This document shows, piece by piece, positions 53,001 through 64,000 of a DNA stretch of 64,000 nt. Origin of the DNA: Rostratula benghalensis (lineage: Eukaryota; Chordata; Aves; Charadriiformes; Rostratulidae); the NCBI GenBank assembly GCA_013399305.1, contig VXAI01000467.1, positions 278,477 to 342,476 on the forward strand, given 5' to 3'. A program made the position numbers and the translations under genes. Each line of letters starts with the position of its first letter. Positions within the stretch are counted from its first letter, which is position 1. The notes beneath the pieces are model-generated. The model did not search any database. It was not told the origin of the DNA and was given only the letters and a program-made list of their open reading frames with translations.

Positions 53001-55499
53001 TCTGAGCAGTTCATAGAATCAATATAAACTACAGATCAGCTTCACCTGGGCTGCACATGGTGGTTAAAGTATGGGTCTTTCTACCACACAAGCTGTGATA
53101 AGTTGCATAGTTCCCTGGTGTAACTGAGGAGACCAAGCCATGATCAGGGCAGTCAGCAAGGAGCAGAGGCCAACAGGTTTGCATGCACCACTGAGAATAT
53201 AGAGAGCTCTCTTGAGCAGGCTGTGCAGATGAGGTCTCCCACAAAGCAGCTCATCCTGGTGAACCAGAAGCTATAATAAGGTGGATACCAAGACCCGCCA
53301 CAGGATTATTTTTTTTTTTTCTGAATGTGCTACAGCAAACCTATGGGGCACAGTCTCTTTCAACAACCTCAAATCTGAGGGCCTTGGCTGGAGAACTGTG
53401 GACTGTGGATTTCTATAAGGATAAATGTGATTATGTGAGTGTTTTCCCTAGAATTCTGCACATTTCCCTCTACTTTTACATCTATCCTAAATAAAACTGA
53501 ATTGAATACAATATGTATCTGATCAATTACATCTCTGGGTAACAGTCAAACTGAATAATTGGGACCATTATCTGTAAGAGGCTTACATAGTTTTCCTCTC
53601 TTAAAATGTTGTCAACATCTTGCTGTTTCATAACTGGTTATTTTCTCCACTTTTTTTTTTTTTTTAAGTCTATATAACACAATTATTGTAAGTATACTGC
53701 CTGAAGATAGGAAGTAAGCTTGTTCTTGAGTAAGTATTAATAAATGAACCAAACAAAAAACCATTACACCTGGTACTACAACTTGATATTCAAAAGACCA
53801 CATATGCAGTAGTATTGTATAGGTTGTTACCTACAAAATCTTGTTGGGACTGAAGAGAACACCCAAATATGGAGTCAAAACTTATTGTTAGTCCAGTTAA
53901 TTCTTTATTTGGATTACAAGTCTAAATATCAAAAAGACTCATTAATAATACTAGTAAGTTCTTTAATTAAAGAAATCTTCCTAATATCTATCCCTTTCCT
54001 CTGGTGTTATGCTCACCCTTTCAGTGTTGCTCTGTGTCCTGAGATCAGCACCTCATTTTTTTCCCAAACAGAAGGAGATTTATTGTTAGTCATCAGTATC
54101 CGAAGGAAATCCCTGGAAAGTTGTAAATGACAAAACGCCTTTTCTTCAATAGATGCCCTTTCCTCCACCTTGAATCACTTTGGGGATATTTGATGTTTTC
54201 TTAACAGGGCATGCTTTTTTCTCATTGGTTCCAAGGATTCCTCAGCCCCATAGAGGGCAAATGAGTGTTACACAGCAACTGCCTAGGGTTGTCAGACCTT
54301 TCCTATAGTCACAGAGTCACCTGGCCAGTGGGCAATCGTCAGAGCTCAAACAAGCTAGCACCAGCTCAGGTTAAGACACTTCAGAAGAGTTCTAAGACAA
54401 CCCCTCAGTTAGATCAATACAAAGCCTGTAGCTGCGTCACAGTTACAAGAGAAAAGTTGTATTTACTGGTCTACCAGTTGATATCATTATTGCCAAATTC
54501 ACACTAAAGAACCATGAAGGCATAGGAAATAGGAAGAAAAGAGTACATCTTCCTGCAGCTCATTGTCATTTAACTTCTCTCCCTAATCCTTACTACTTCA
54601 TATAAGTACAGCAGTTAAAATGAAAAGCACATATAGATATGCAATATTCAAACTGGTAAAAGATACTAATTATATTTTTTCTGTACAGCATAAAGGGAAA
54701 CTGGCATGCGACTCTGGCTGGAGATAAAGTTTAAAATGTAAGTCAAATTACTCCCACTCTGCAGTAAAATTAGGTACCCCATGGGTCTTATTAGAAAAAA
54801 GTACTTTTAGAATCTGAAAGTTTTCCTGAGTATCTGCCACTCTAGTTACTCATAGTTAGATATTAAATCCAAATGCAAATGTATTTTAAAAGAGCTGTTC
54901 CTTAATATTAGAATAAAAATTCAGAATGCTGTCATGTTAGGCTTGAGTCAGTTAGCTATGTTATTTCATTTTATTTTTTTTTAACTGGTAATAATAAGAC
55001 AGTGCAAGTCCTGAAACACCTTTAAAGAATAACTCATCAATACAAAGTAAGAGGATAAAAATTAAGCAGTTCTACTCTGCTCAGACTACAGGTGGTCATT
55101 TTCTGAGAACTCACTCCTTCCTGTTTTCTGCTTTCTCCTTCTGAAGATGTATCAAGGTAGATAATCAAATCTGTCAGAAAAGGCTACTCTTATTGCATAA
55201 TTTACGTATAACTACTGTCAACGAATTGACGGAAATTACTCACAGAATCATTCAACTCAGTACCCACCTTATTTTTGCAAATTAATATTTAGCTCAGTTA
55301 CATTTTGTGCAATAACTTTTTTCTGTATCTCAAACATCTGGTATCCTTCTAGTTCTACTGAATTGTGTTTTTCGTGTCTGTTTGTTTGTTTTTAAAGACA
55401 TGGTGTCAGCTACTAAACAGAAATTAAGTCTCATTGCAACAGTCCTTCACCTTATCCTTAACTTCACTTAGGACTTAGGACATGTAGACCAGTATGGTC

Positions 55500-55910
55500 T
55501 TGCTCAGCAAACAGAGATGATGGGAAAATCCTATCCTCTGACACAAGAAATAATGGGGAAAACAAGATGTGCAGCTATGCAATATATCCATGTGAAAGAT
55601 GTCAGAACCTGTGTTATATCCTTCGAGGATGAGAGAATATGTACTGTGTGCGAGGTAGTTTTTCTGCTGACTCGAGTAAACCAATCCAGTGCTTCAGGTT
55701 TGGGTACAGAAAAGGCAGATCGAGAGATGTGAAAGCTTCGGCACTTACTGGATCTTTCACAGAAAGAACCAAAAAGTCTACTCAGCCACGAAAGACCACC
55801 AGGATTTTGCCTAATCAATAAATAAATATCTTCGTTAATAAACCTTTTAGCAGAGGGAAGAGAAGTCCAAAAAAAATTACTAATTGACTGGAAAATGAAA
55901 CCAGACAAAA
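55500..55910. other. Unrecognised stretch with long open frames on both strands
   Basis: Within 400 bp the plus strand has open frames at 55517-55732 (71 codons) and 55639-55821 (60 codons) and the minus strand one at 55531-55908 (125 codons). The stretch has more CG dinucleotides and fewer stops than its surroundings, and it ends near ATAAATAAATAT at about 55820. None of the translations resembles a family I know, and I see no splice sites that would make it a CSMD3 exon. A decayed transposable element or an old retrocopy is possible. Confidence 0.4.
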
Positions 55911-56680
55911 ATTATGTTAAAATGAGTGCTCATACCTTAACATTGATTATGATTAAACATTGGATAATGACAGGTGAAATATTAACTTCCATAATTGCTA
56001 AAGTCTTGAGTAATAAGTTGGCAGCTTTAGTTTTTCTTATCAAAAGCCTTAAATGAAGGCAGAATACTTTTATAGCATAAACCAAAAAGTTCTAAACTTC
56101 ATCCCCCAAAATGTTTTACAGATGCAAAACTATTATTCCTGATAATGATAATTTATGTTAATTTGTTTATATAAATAATGCAAAAATCTCTTACTGACAT
56201 GATTGGAATTATAATACCTTGTAAAATACCCATCACATCCTTGATGGTATCTAAGATCATATGTACTGATGTGTTTAGAACAAAAATATGCTGAAACTAA
56301 TATTTTGTTTCTGACAATGAGCAGTAACAAATAATTCACCAGGAGTGTTAGAAATTGATTGTACAGAATGAGATTCATCCCTTCATACTTTAACACAATT
56401 TCCAGCAATTTTATGGACTGAATGGAGCCCTGCAAACAGGCCATAACCTTTGATAAATTTTCCTTTTAAAAAAAAAAAAATCTGATCTATTTTTCAATCT
56501 ATTTATAATTTCTCTATATATAACATCATATGTTAATGACTTCCACAACTTAATTATGTATGCTGCAGAAAAGTTCTACCTTTTGTTTTAAATCTTCTAC
56601 CTGATAAATCATTGAGCATCACTACTTACTTTAGTGCAAGAAAAAGCATGAATATTCCTTATTTGCCTGATATATAATAT

Positions 56681-57256
56681 TGTCGTAGTTTCCGTTGGGA
56701 TAGAGATCACTTTCCTACTAGCAGGTGGTATAGCATTATGGTCTCCAATTTGGGATGGGAAAACAAGTTGCTAACATATTGGTGTTTTGGTTGTGGTTAA
56801 GCAGTCAAGGCTTTTTCTGCTCCTCATACAGCCTCACCAGCAAGTAGCCTGGGGGTGCACAAGAAGTTGGGAGAGGAGACAATTGGGATAGCTATTCCCA
56901 GCTGAACAAAGGGATATTCTATGCCATGGGACATCATGCTTAGTACATGAAGCTGAGGAACAAAAGTAGGAAATGGGGGGATTCACAGTTAGGGTGTTTC
57001 TGTTCCCAAGTAACCATTATGTGTGATGGAGTTCTGCTTTCCTGGACACTTGCCTGTCATTGGGAAGTAGTAAATTAATTCCTTGTTTTGCTTTGCTTAA
57101 ATGTCCAGCTCTTGCTTTAGTTATTAAAATATCCTTATCTCAACCCATGAGTTTTCTCTTTCACTCTTCTGATACTCTTCCACATCCCTGCTGGGGGATG
57201 GGGGGGGNGTGAGCAGCTGTGTGGTTCTAGTTGCTGGCTGGGGTTAAAGCACAACA
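56681..57256 (+). mobile_element. Solo ERV LTR (family B) with 5-bp target duplication
   Basis: The element is 576 bp, starting TGTCGTAGTTTCCGTTGGGA and ending GGGGTTAAAGCACAACA, i.e. with TG...CA termini. It is flanked on both sides by AATAT (56676-56680 and 57257-57261), a 5-bp target duplication as made by ERVL/class III-type integrases. Internal landmarks include TAGCAGGTGGTATAG, CAACTTCTTGTGCACCCCC (in reverse), TTATCTCAACCCATGAGTTTTC and a GGGGG-rich block. No retroviral coding sequence is attached, so it is a solo LTR left by LTR-LTR recombination. It contains one N at 57208. The plus orientation is assumed from an ATTAAA-like signal and the family layout. Confidence 0.9.
57208..57208. 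other. Single undetermined base in a G-run
   Basis: The N stands inside a G-rich run of the solo LTR, where sequencing across the homopolymer probably failed. Confidence 0.99.
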
Positions 57257-59714
57257 AATATTCATAATTTTATAAACACTTCATATCGTTTCTCATTTTT
57301 TTTTCAAGATTTAAAAGCTTTAGCTTATTTTATTCCTTTCCTTGTTTACATCCTTTTTCTCTTTTCTGCATCATTTCGCAGGTTATTATACCTATGTTGA
57401 CATAGGCTATTGGAATATAAATGCGGTTTGGTTCAGGAATTAGGTCACAGGGAAACGGGATTTAACTTTCAAATGCCTAATTTTTGAAAATATTCTTAGA
57501 TCTATTTACCCCCCAGGTTTCAAAGGAATGAAAATTAATTGTAGTTCATTTGGAAATATGTAAGATGATAACCTTAAAATGGTTTGAAAGTTCATGGGAT
57601 AAAAATATTTATTGAAATTGACACAATTATTTGAGTAGGCTTTTTTTTCAACTTCAGGGCAGGGGGGGTTAGAATAAGTTGTTTGTTTAAGGCTCTTTTT
57701 TGAAGCTCTAGATTGATGCATTTTGGTGGATTTTTTCACTTGTGTGACTTGTGCAGAAGAAATAAACATAGAGTAAGCATAGAATAATAGCTTGTTTTCT
57801 TTTTTGTTATAACCAGAAAGCTGTGGGTTCTGACTGGTCACCTGCATATTGGATGGCATCTAATTATTAAAAATTGCTCTGATGCTGGTTTGACATTGTG
57901 TTAATCCTTATAACAAAGAAATTGCTTTAGCAGTTTCGTAGGATGCTTAATGGTTTTGTTTAATTACTAGCTAATTTTACAAATGAACTTGTACCCTACA
58001 TGAGGTAAAGTGATTATCACTGGCAAAACAGAGGGACAAGCAGCATCTGAAGTTCTGAATAGTCTGCAGTCCCCATATAAGCAATAATTTATCTTGTAAG
58101 GATTTATTCATGAACTCGAAGGGTTTCATTCACGATTTCAAAATACTATACTTTTAGCTGTTACGTCTTGAGACATAAAAGATAAGATTATGAATGTACA
58201 TAGTTTATCCAATGCACAAAACATACTAATGATTTTCATCCAGGATCCAGGATTTGGAATTATCTCTGCAGGAATTACTGATCACCCACAGCCTGCCACT
58301 TACTATGCTGAATAAAGTAAACACAGATCAAGGCAGTTACTCAGAACACCTCAAGTGAAGTGTAAAGCTTTAATTACTCTGGAATGACAAATGAAACAAT
58401 TACATGTTTTGGGGTTGGGATGTTTTTTGGTCTGTGTGTTGGTTGTGGTTTTGGTTTAGGTTGGGTTTTTTTCCACTGCTTTGTTTTGAGATTTATGTTA
58501 TCCTCTGCTTTATGTGTAGTACCCTTTTCTGTGTGGTACAACTCATGCACCATAAAATATGGCTGTTTCAGCCTTACTTGCAAGATTTGCCACTTCAGTC
58601 ACTAATGTTTCAGTCAAGACAAGAGCAATCGGTCTCCCTCACTACTCCAGCAATTGCCATCCTGAGGCAATAGTAAATGACCACATCAAAACAAGTGCAC
58701 TCTTATGCTGGAGTAAGCACAGTGAAAGTGTTCCACGTTAATTTATCAAGCCATCTTCCTATCTGTATTTTTTCCAGAAACTGCTGAGTGAGAGACCTCA
58801 GACTGTTCTGCGTTTGTTTGGTTTTATTACTGATCATACTTTTTAAGTATTCTTCAGTAAAATAGCCTAGGTCTAGGCTAGTATTTATCTGGCTTATAAA
58901 AATTAGAGTTACAAATGAGCAATACTGGAAGCACTCTCAGCTGCTCTGTCAAAAGAGCATTAAAGGGGAAGCACAAATGCATGGTCACATTAGTAGTCAG
59001 TAAATCTTTCCCAAGAAGGATGATATAAAAATCTGATTACTCATCTCCCTTATAAGTAGTCATGATAAGTATATTTCAATTTGTTTCTGAAAGTTGGTAA
59101 AACTTTGGGAAATAATATAGTGTAACCCTAACTCTATTGAGGAGAATGTATGTAAAAATCCATTCAATGTATAACTACTCATTTGAAAACTGCTGGTGGA
59201 TATTTGTTTGACTCCAGAGGAGAATAACTTCATACATACTAAAAAATACCATAAGAATAAAGAAAACATGTATCTTCATGTAAGGCTTACAAATGTTCAC
59301 TTTTGCAGTACTCATGAATTTAGGAAAGGTAAGAAATGAGGACCAGCTTCAGAAATGTTTTTTCAAGGGAAGTGCATTTAACCAACAGGATACACTATAT
59401 TTTGCAACAACAGCAATGAAATACTACCTTCCTAACACTGTGTACCTGAATTAGAATAAAAAATTTTATACCATCATAGGATTACAATAAACTAAGGATA
59501 CAATAAAAAAATATAAAGGAAATCAAGTAATGTGATGCTGTAATTCAATCTACAGTGTGTGAGACTGAAACTGTTCAGGCTTTATTTTGACAACAAAGTG
59601 GTCCTGCTCCTTCAAGAAGTTCCCTGACTGAGAGCTTTAAGCACATACAACCATTTTTTTCACCAGAAATGTATTCATTACCATTCATCTGGTAATTCAA
59701 AACAGAGTGATGGG

Positions 59715-62114
59715 GAAGATGAGGCCTTGTATAGACAGATAGGAGCAGCATCACACTTGTACTGCCTGGTCCTCCTGGGTGACTTCAACCATCTCAATAC
59801 CTGTTGGAGGGACAGCACAGCAGGGTGCAAGAAATCCAGAAAGTTCTTGGAATATGTTGATGATGACATTCTTCTTCAAATGGCAGAGGAGCCAACAATG
59901 AAAGTAGCTGTGCTGGATCTTGTCCTTACCAACAAGGAGGGGTTGGCAGGGAATGTCAAACTCAAAGGTACCCTCAGCTGCAGCAATCATGAAATGGTAG
60001 AATTCAAGATTCTTAGGGCAGCAAGGAAAGTGTGCAGCAAGCTCACTAGCCTAGACTTCAGGAGAGCTTGCTTTGTACTCCTGAGAGACCATATTGGCTG
60101 GATTGTGTGGGAAAAAGAACTGGAGGGAAGAGTGGCCCAAGAAAGCTGGTTAATATTCAAGGATCACCTCCTCCAAGCTCAGGAGAGGTGCATCCCAAAG
60201 AAAGAAGTCAGGCAAAATAGCCAGACGGCCTACATGATGACAAAGGGACCGCTGGACTGCTGGGCAGGCCCAAGACTGAAAAAGGGGACTATAGAGGGGG
60301 GAAGCAAGGATGGGTAGACTGTCTGAGTGGCCAGGAACCAGATCAGGCAAGCAAAAGCCCAGACAGAACTGAATTTAGCTAGGGAGATCAAAGACAATAA
60401 GAACAACTCCTATAGCCATATCAGGGACAAAGGCAGACTAGGGAAGCTGTGTGCCCTCTCCAGAAGGAAACAGGAGATCTGGCCACTCAGGATATGGAAA
60501 AGGCTGAGCTACTGAATGACGTATTTGACTCAGTCTTCCACTGGCAAGGGCGCAAACTGCACTGCCCAAGTCATGGAATACAAAAACAGGGCTCTGAGAA
60601 AGAAGAACTGCCCATAGTAGGAGGAGATCAGGTTCGATACCACCTAAGGAACCTGAAGATATGCAAGTTCATGGGACCTGACAAAATTTGTCTGGTGGAC
60701 GAATTCGCTAAGCCGCTTTCCATCATGTTTGATAAATTGTGGCAATCTGGCAAAGTTCCCACCGACTGGAAAAAGGGGAACATAACTCTTCAAAAAAGGA
60801 AAAACAGAAGACCCAGGGAATTATAGGCTGGTCAGTCTCACCTCTCTGCCTGTCAAGATCATGGAGCAGATCCTCCTGGAATCTCTGCTAAGGCACAAGG
60901 AAAACAAAGAGGTGATTGGAGACAGCCAACATGGCTTCACTAAGGGCAAATCATGCCTGACAAATTTGGTGGCCTTTTATGATATTGACACAGACTTGCT
61001 GGACAAGGGCAGAGCAACAGATGTCATCTACTTGGACTTATGCAAAGCATTTGGCACTGTCCTGCACAACATCCTGGTCTCAAAACTGGAAAGTCATAGA
61101 TTGGATGGATGGACCACTCACTGGATAAGGAACTGGCTGGATGGCTGCACTCAAAGGGTTGTGGTCAATGGGTCAATGTCTAAGTGGTGGCCAGTGATGA
61201 GCAGTGCTCCTCTGGGTTCAGTACTGGGACCAGTGCTATTTAATATCTTTGTGGGAGACCTGACAGTGGGATAGAGTGCACCCTCAGCAAGTTTGCTGAT
61301 GACACCAAGCTGTGTGATGCTGTCAGGCTGGAGGGAACGGATGCCATCCAGAGGGACCTGGACAGCGTTGAGCAGTGGACTCGTGAAAATCGCATTAAGT
61401 TCAACCAAGCCAAGTGCGGGGTTCTGCACCTGGGGAATAACAATCCCAAGCAGAACTACAGGCTGGGTGGAGAATGGCTGGAGAGCAGCCCTGAGGAGAA
61501 GGATTTGGGAGTGATGGTGGATGAGAAGCTCAACATGAGCTGGCAGTGTGCACTGGCAGCCCAGAAAGTCAACCGCATCCTAGGCTGCATCAAAAGAAGC
61601 ATGGCCAGCGGGTGGAGGGAGGTGATTTTACCCCTCTACTCTGCTCTTGTGAGACCCTACCTGGGGTACTGTGTTCAATTTTGGAGACCTCAGCACAGGA
61701 AGGACATGAACCTGATGCAATGTGTCCAGCGGAGCCACAAAGATGATCAGAGGGTTGGAGCACCTTTCCTATGAAGGCAGGCTGAGAGAGCTGGGCCTGT
61801 TCAGCCTGGAGAAGAGAAAGCTCCAGGGAGACCTTATAGCAGCCTTCCAGTATCTGAAGGGAGCCTGCAGCAGAGCTGGAGAGGGACTTTTTGTCACGGG
61901 GTATAGCAATAGGACAAGGGGTAATGGTTTTAAACTGAAAGAGGGGAGATTTAGATTAGATACTAGAAAGAAATTCTTTATTGTGAGGATGGCAAGACAC
62001 TTGAACAGGTTGCCCAGGGAAGTTGTGGATGCCCCATCCCTGGGAGTATTCAAGACCAGGCTGTATAGGGCTTTGAGCAGCCTGGTCTAGTGGGAGGTGT
62101 CCCTGCCCATGGCA
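59715..62114 (+). mobile_element. Long CR1 LINE copy, truncated at both ends
   Basis: About 2.4 kb of avian CR1 in plus orientation. It starts inside the endonuclease at GAGGCCTTGTATAGACAG and runs through the reverse transcriptase to the end of ORF2 (stop at 62088-62090). It then has only a short 3' UTR piece, GGTGTCCCTGCCCATGGCA, before similarity stops near 62114. The usual 3' end (the GGTTGGAACTAGATGATC block and ATTCTATG repeats) is missing. It is the longest and best-preserved repeat of the window and markedly richer in GC than its surroundings. Confidence 0.95.
59727..62090 (+). pseudogene. CR1 ORF2 remnant (endonuclease C-terminus and reverse transcriptase)
   Basis: Successive frames give an endonuclease end with GDFNH (59778-59792), LDLVLTNKEGL and SNHEMVEF (frame 59727-60317), then a linker region (60327-60515), then RT pieces (60449-60826, 60861-61274). 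The RT keeps [20 protein letters not shown] with its first catalytic Asp but Gly where a second Asp is usual (DLCKAFG), [13 protein letters not shown], and FADDTK with both Asp (61292-61309). After that follow the thumb and C-terminus (61505-61774, 61722-62090), ending in ALSSLV and a stop. Breaks include a small deletion near 60250-60330 and an apparent 1-bp loss near 61264, which puts a stop just before the FADDTK frame. It is a dead copy. Minus-strand frames over it (59678-59869, 59751-59990, 60150-60350, 61151-61449, 61769-62053) are antisense shadows. Confidence 0.93.
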
Positions 62115-64000
62115 CCTGTTCTGATCAGTAGCCTATTTTAAGCACGTCTGTCTTGGAGTATTCTGGGAAGGAGGTTCTACTTCTTTGTCCATTCAATTTA
62201 GCTAGAGTCATACAATTCAGGCTAGAGTACATGTTGGAATTCAAGATAATCATGTCAAAGAGGCCTAGAGAATTCTTCCAGTTTCTTGCTCAATGATTAT
62301 TAAATATTCCCTTAAAAGTGACCAACAGAAAAATAAGACATTGAGACATTCCAATCAAAATATCCTCCTAGAGGCAAGCATTAGAGAACTTCTACATGTT
62401 CAGATTCTCTCAAAACATTTAACTCTGAACACGCTGAATGTATTATCCCATAATGACATTGCTATTTCTTTCACCAATGAATGTCTCAACCCCTAACTTT
62501 TTACTTAGGCAAAAAGGAACGTATCACTAGATATCATTTATTGTCATAGTTTTGTTTTGTTGAAAATATGGAGAAAATTGTTACCTCAAACTGATGATTT
62601 TCTCTTAGTTTCATTTCCAAAATGAAAAAAAAAAAAAAAACCCCAAAAAACCCCCACCACCTTCATTCAATTCAAGGTACCAAACAGAACTAGCCCTTGG
62701 TATCAGACAAGAAAAATCCTGAAGGACATCTATGCATTTTTTTCCCCAGTATTTAAATTAAAATGGCTTATCAGTCTTTTCTTAAAGGAAAGACTTGGCA
62801 TAACTGAAGTATTATGATATCTGACTGGAAGACTACGGAAAGATAGCATTTCATGAAGAATTCCAAGTCTTGTCTCATGGATAACACCAGACTACTTGAT
62901 GTACATTCTAGCTCCTTGTTTTTCTTATAACAAATAAGTAGGGATATTTTCTTACACATCAGATGGGCAGAAGAAGAAAAGTTTAAGGGGTTTCTTGGTT
63001 TTGTGTTTGTTTTTATGGTTTTTTGTTTGTTTGGGTTTTTTTGTTTTGGTTTTTTGTTTTTTTTATTCAACAGGGGTAATAGTCATGTAAAGCAACACAA
63101 TCTCTAAGAAAAGATTTTATACTACTACTTACTATTTAGATCAACTAATATGTTTTTAGTAATTTTACAAATTATGTATTATTTGTTTTACAGAATGAAA
63201 GAATAAGAGACTGGTTTTAGTTTTAAAAGAATGTTTCTATGTAGAGTTTATGAAGTAAGGTATACTGAACTAAACCTCAAGCTACAATTTAAGGGGGTAT
63301 TACATATTATCACTGTAAATCTAATTAATAAATTGTGCTTAATTAAGCTTTCCATTTTGCTAACATATGGGGGGATACTGTTGCATAATTGAATACATCA
63401 ATCTAATTCAGAGAATATAAATGACAAGCTACAAAAAAGAGTATGTTCTCAATCTGCTTCTCTACATGAGCAATTATATTAGCATTATAATTTTTTATGT
63501 TTCGTAAACAGATACTATGGGAATTTCCTTATATAAAGTGATCTTATTCTATTATTTAAATATAGCCACGGGCTTCTGCATAAAAAAAAAATTAAATCAT
63601 TGTTTGAAGCTCATGACTGAGGACATAAAACACATTCAAGAATAACTGAATGCACATGTAGCTATTCAAGTGATTCATATTGTCTGTATGTCATTGGTGT
63701 TACTTCACTAATAATTATTATAAATTATTGTTTAGAAATTATTTTAGCTGTCTGCTAGTTCAAAAGATTTCAGTTTAAGAGCTTCAAAAACTTAATGGCA
63801 ATTAAGTAATATTCTAATACAGGTAATTAACTACGTAGGTGGTGTTATGAATTAACTCAAATTATGAAATACTATTTTCTAAAGCTGAGACTTAGCGTAT
63901 AGACTTCTACTTTACCCTGAAGTAGTTTATAAGCATCATATGTAGAAATTGAGACTGATACTTTTGAAACAACACAATTATTTTATTTATGATATTTTCT

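Noticed and set aside
53029..53244. 71-codon minus-strand frame in a moderately GC-rich stretch
   Set aside because: No recognised domain, not assignable to CR1 or LTR by eye; possibly an old repeat but unsupported.
43181..56680. An internal retroviral region between the two family B LTRs
   Set aside because: The LTRs are in opposite orientation and no gag, pol or env-like coding sequence lies between them; they are independent insertions.

Overview
This window is a vertebrate, almost certainly avian, intronic stretch of one very large gene. It is AT-rich, carries several CR1 LINE fragments and bird-type ERV LTRs, and has no Alu-, B1- or L1-like sequence. The LTR types suggest a neoavian bird rather than a chicken relative, but that is a weak inference. 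No bacterial-style gene, operon, CRISPR array, tRNA or rRNA gene is visible.

I identify four coding exons, all on the minus strand and all from CSMD3 (CUB and Sushi multiple domains 3). In transcript order they are: the C-terminal part of the second CUB domain (42371 to 42259), a 309-bp cysteine-free Ser/Thr-rich cassette (19650 to 19342), a 78-bp basic linker exon (6262 to 6185), and the exon that opens the following Sushi domain (939 to 852). Splice sites and phases agree at every junction. Exon junctions from the CUB exon to the Sushi exon are all phase 1, so either or both of the two middle exons can be skipped without breaking the frame. The region is therefore a variable stalk between CUB2 and Sushi2, set in introns of about 22.6, 13.1 and 5.2 kb. 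The exon before the CUB2 exon lies beyond 64000, and the rest of the Sushi domain lies before position 1.

The introns hold: a 152-bp tandem duplication at the left edge; a compound tetranucleotide microsatellite at 3.6 kb; a T-rich/(TTTG)n tract (on the sense strand) directly at the 78-bp exon acceptor; a pentanucleotide polypurine array at 15.3 kb; CR1 fragments at 10.3, 24.0, 30.5, 33.6 and 44.0 kb and a long decayed CR1 with EN and RT remnants at 59.7 to 62.1 kb; and three ERV-type LTRs at 39.0, 42.6 and 56.7 kb, the last a clean solo LTR with a 5-bp target duplication. There is an unexplained GC-rich island at 29.3 kb and an 18-bp perfect inverted repeat at 31.4 kb. Assembly Ns occur at 4726, 11891-11905 and 57208.

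The most interesting biology is the alternative stalk of CSMD3. I see no convincing new gene system; most open frames in the window are chance, repeat-derived or antisense to CR1.
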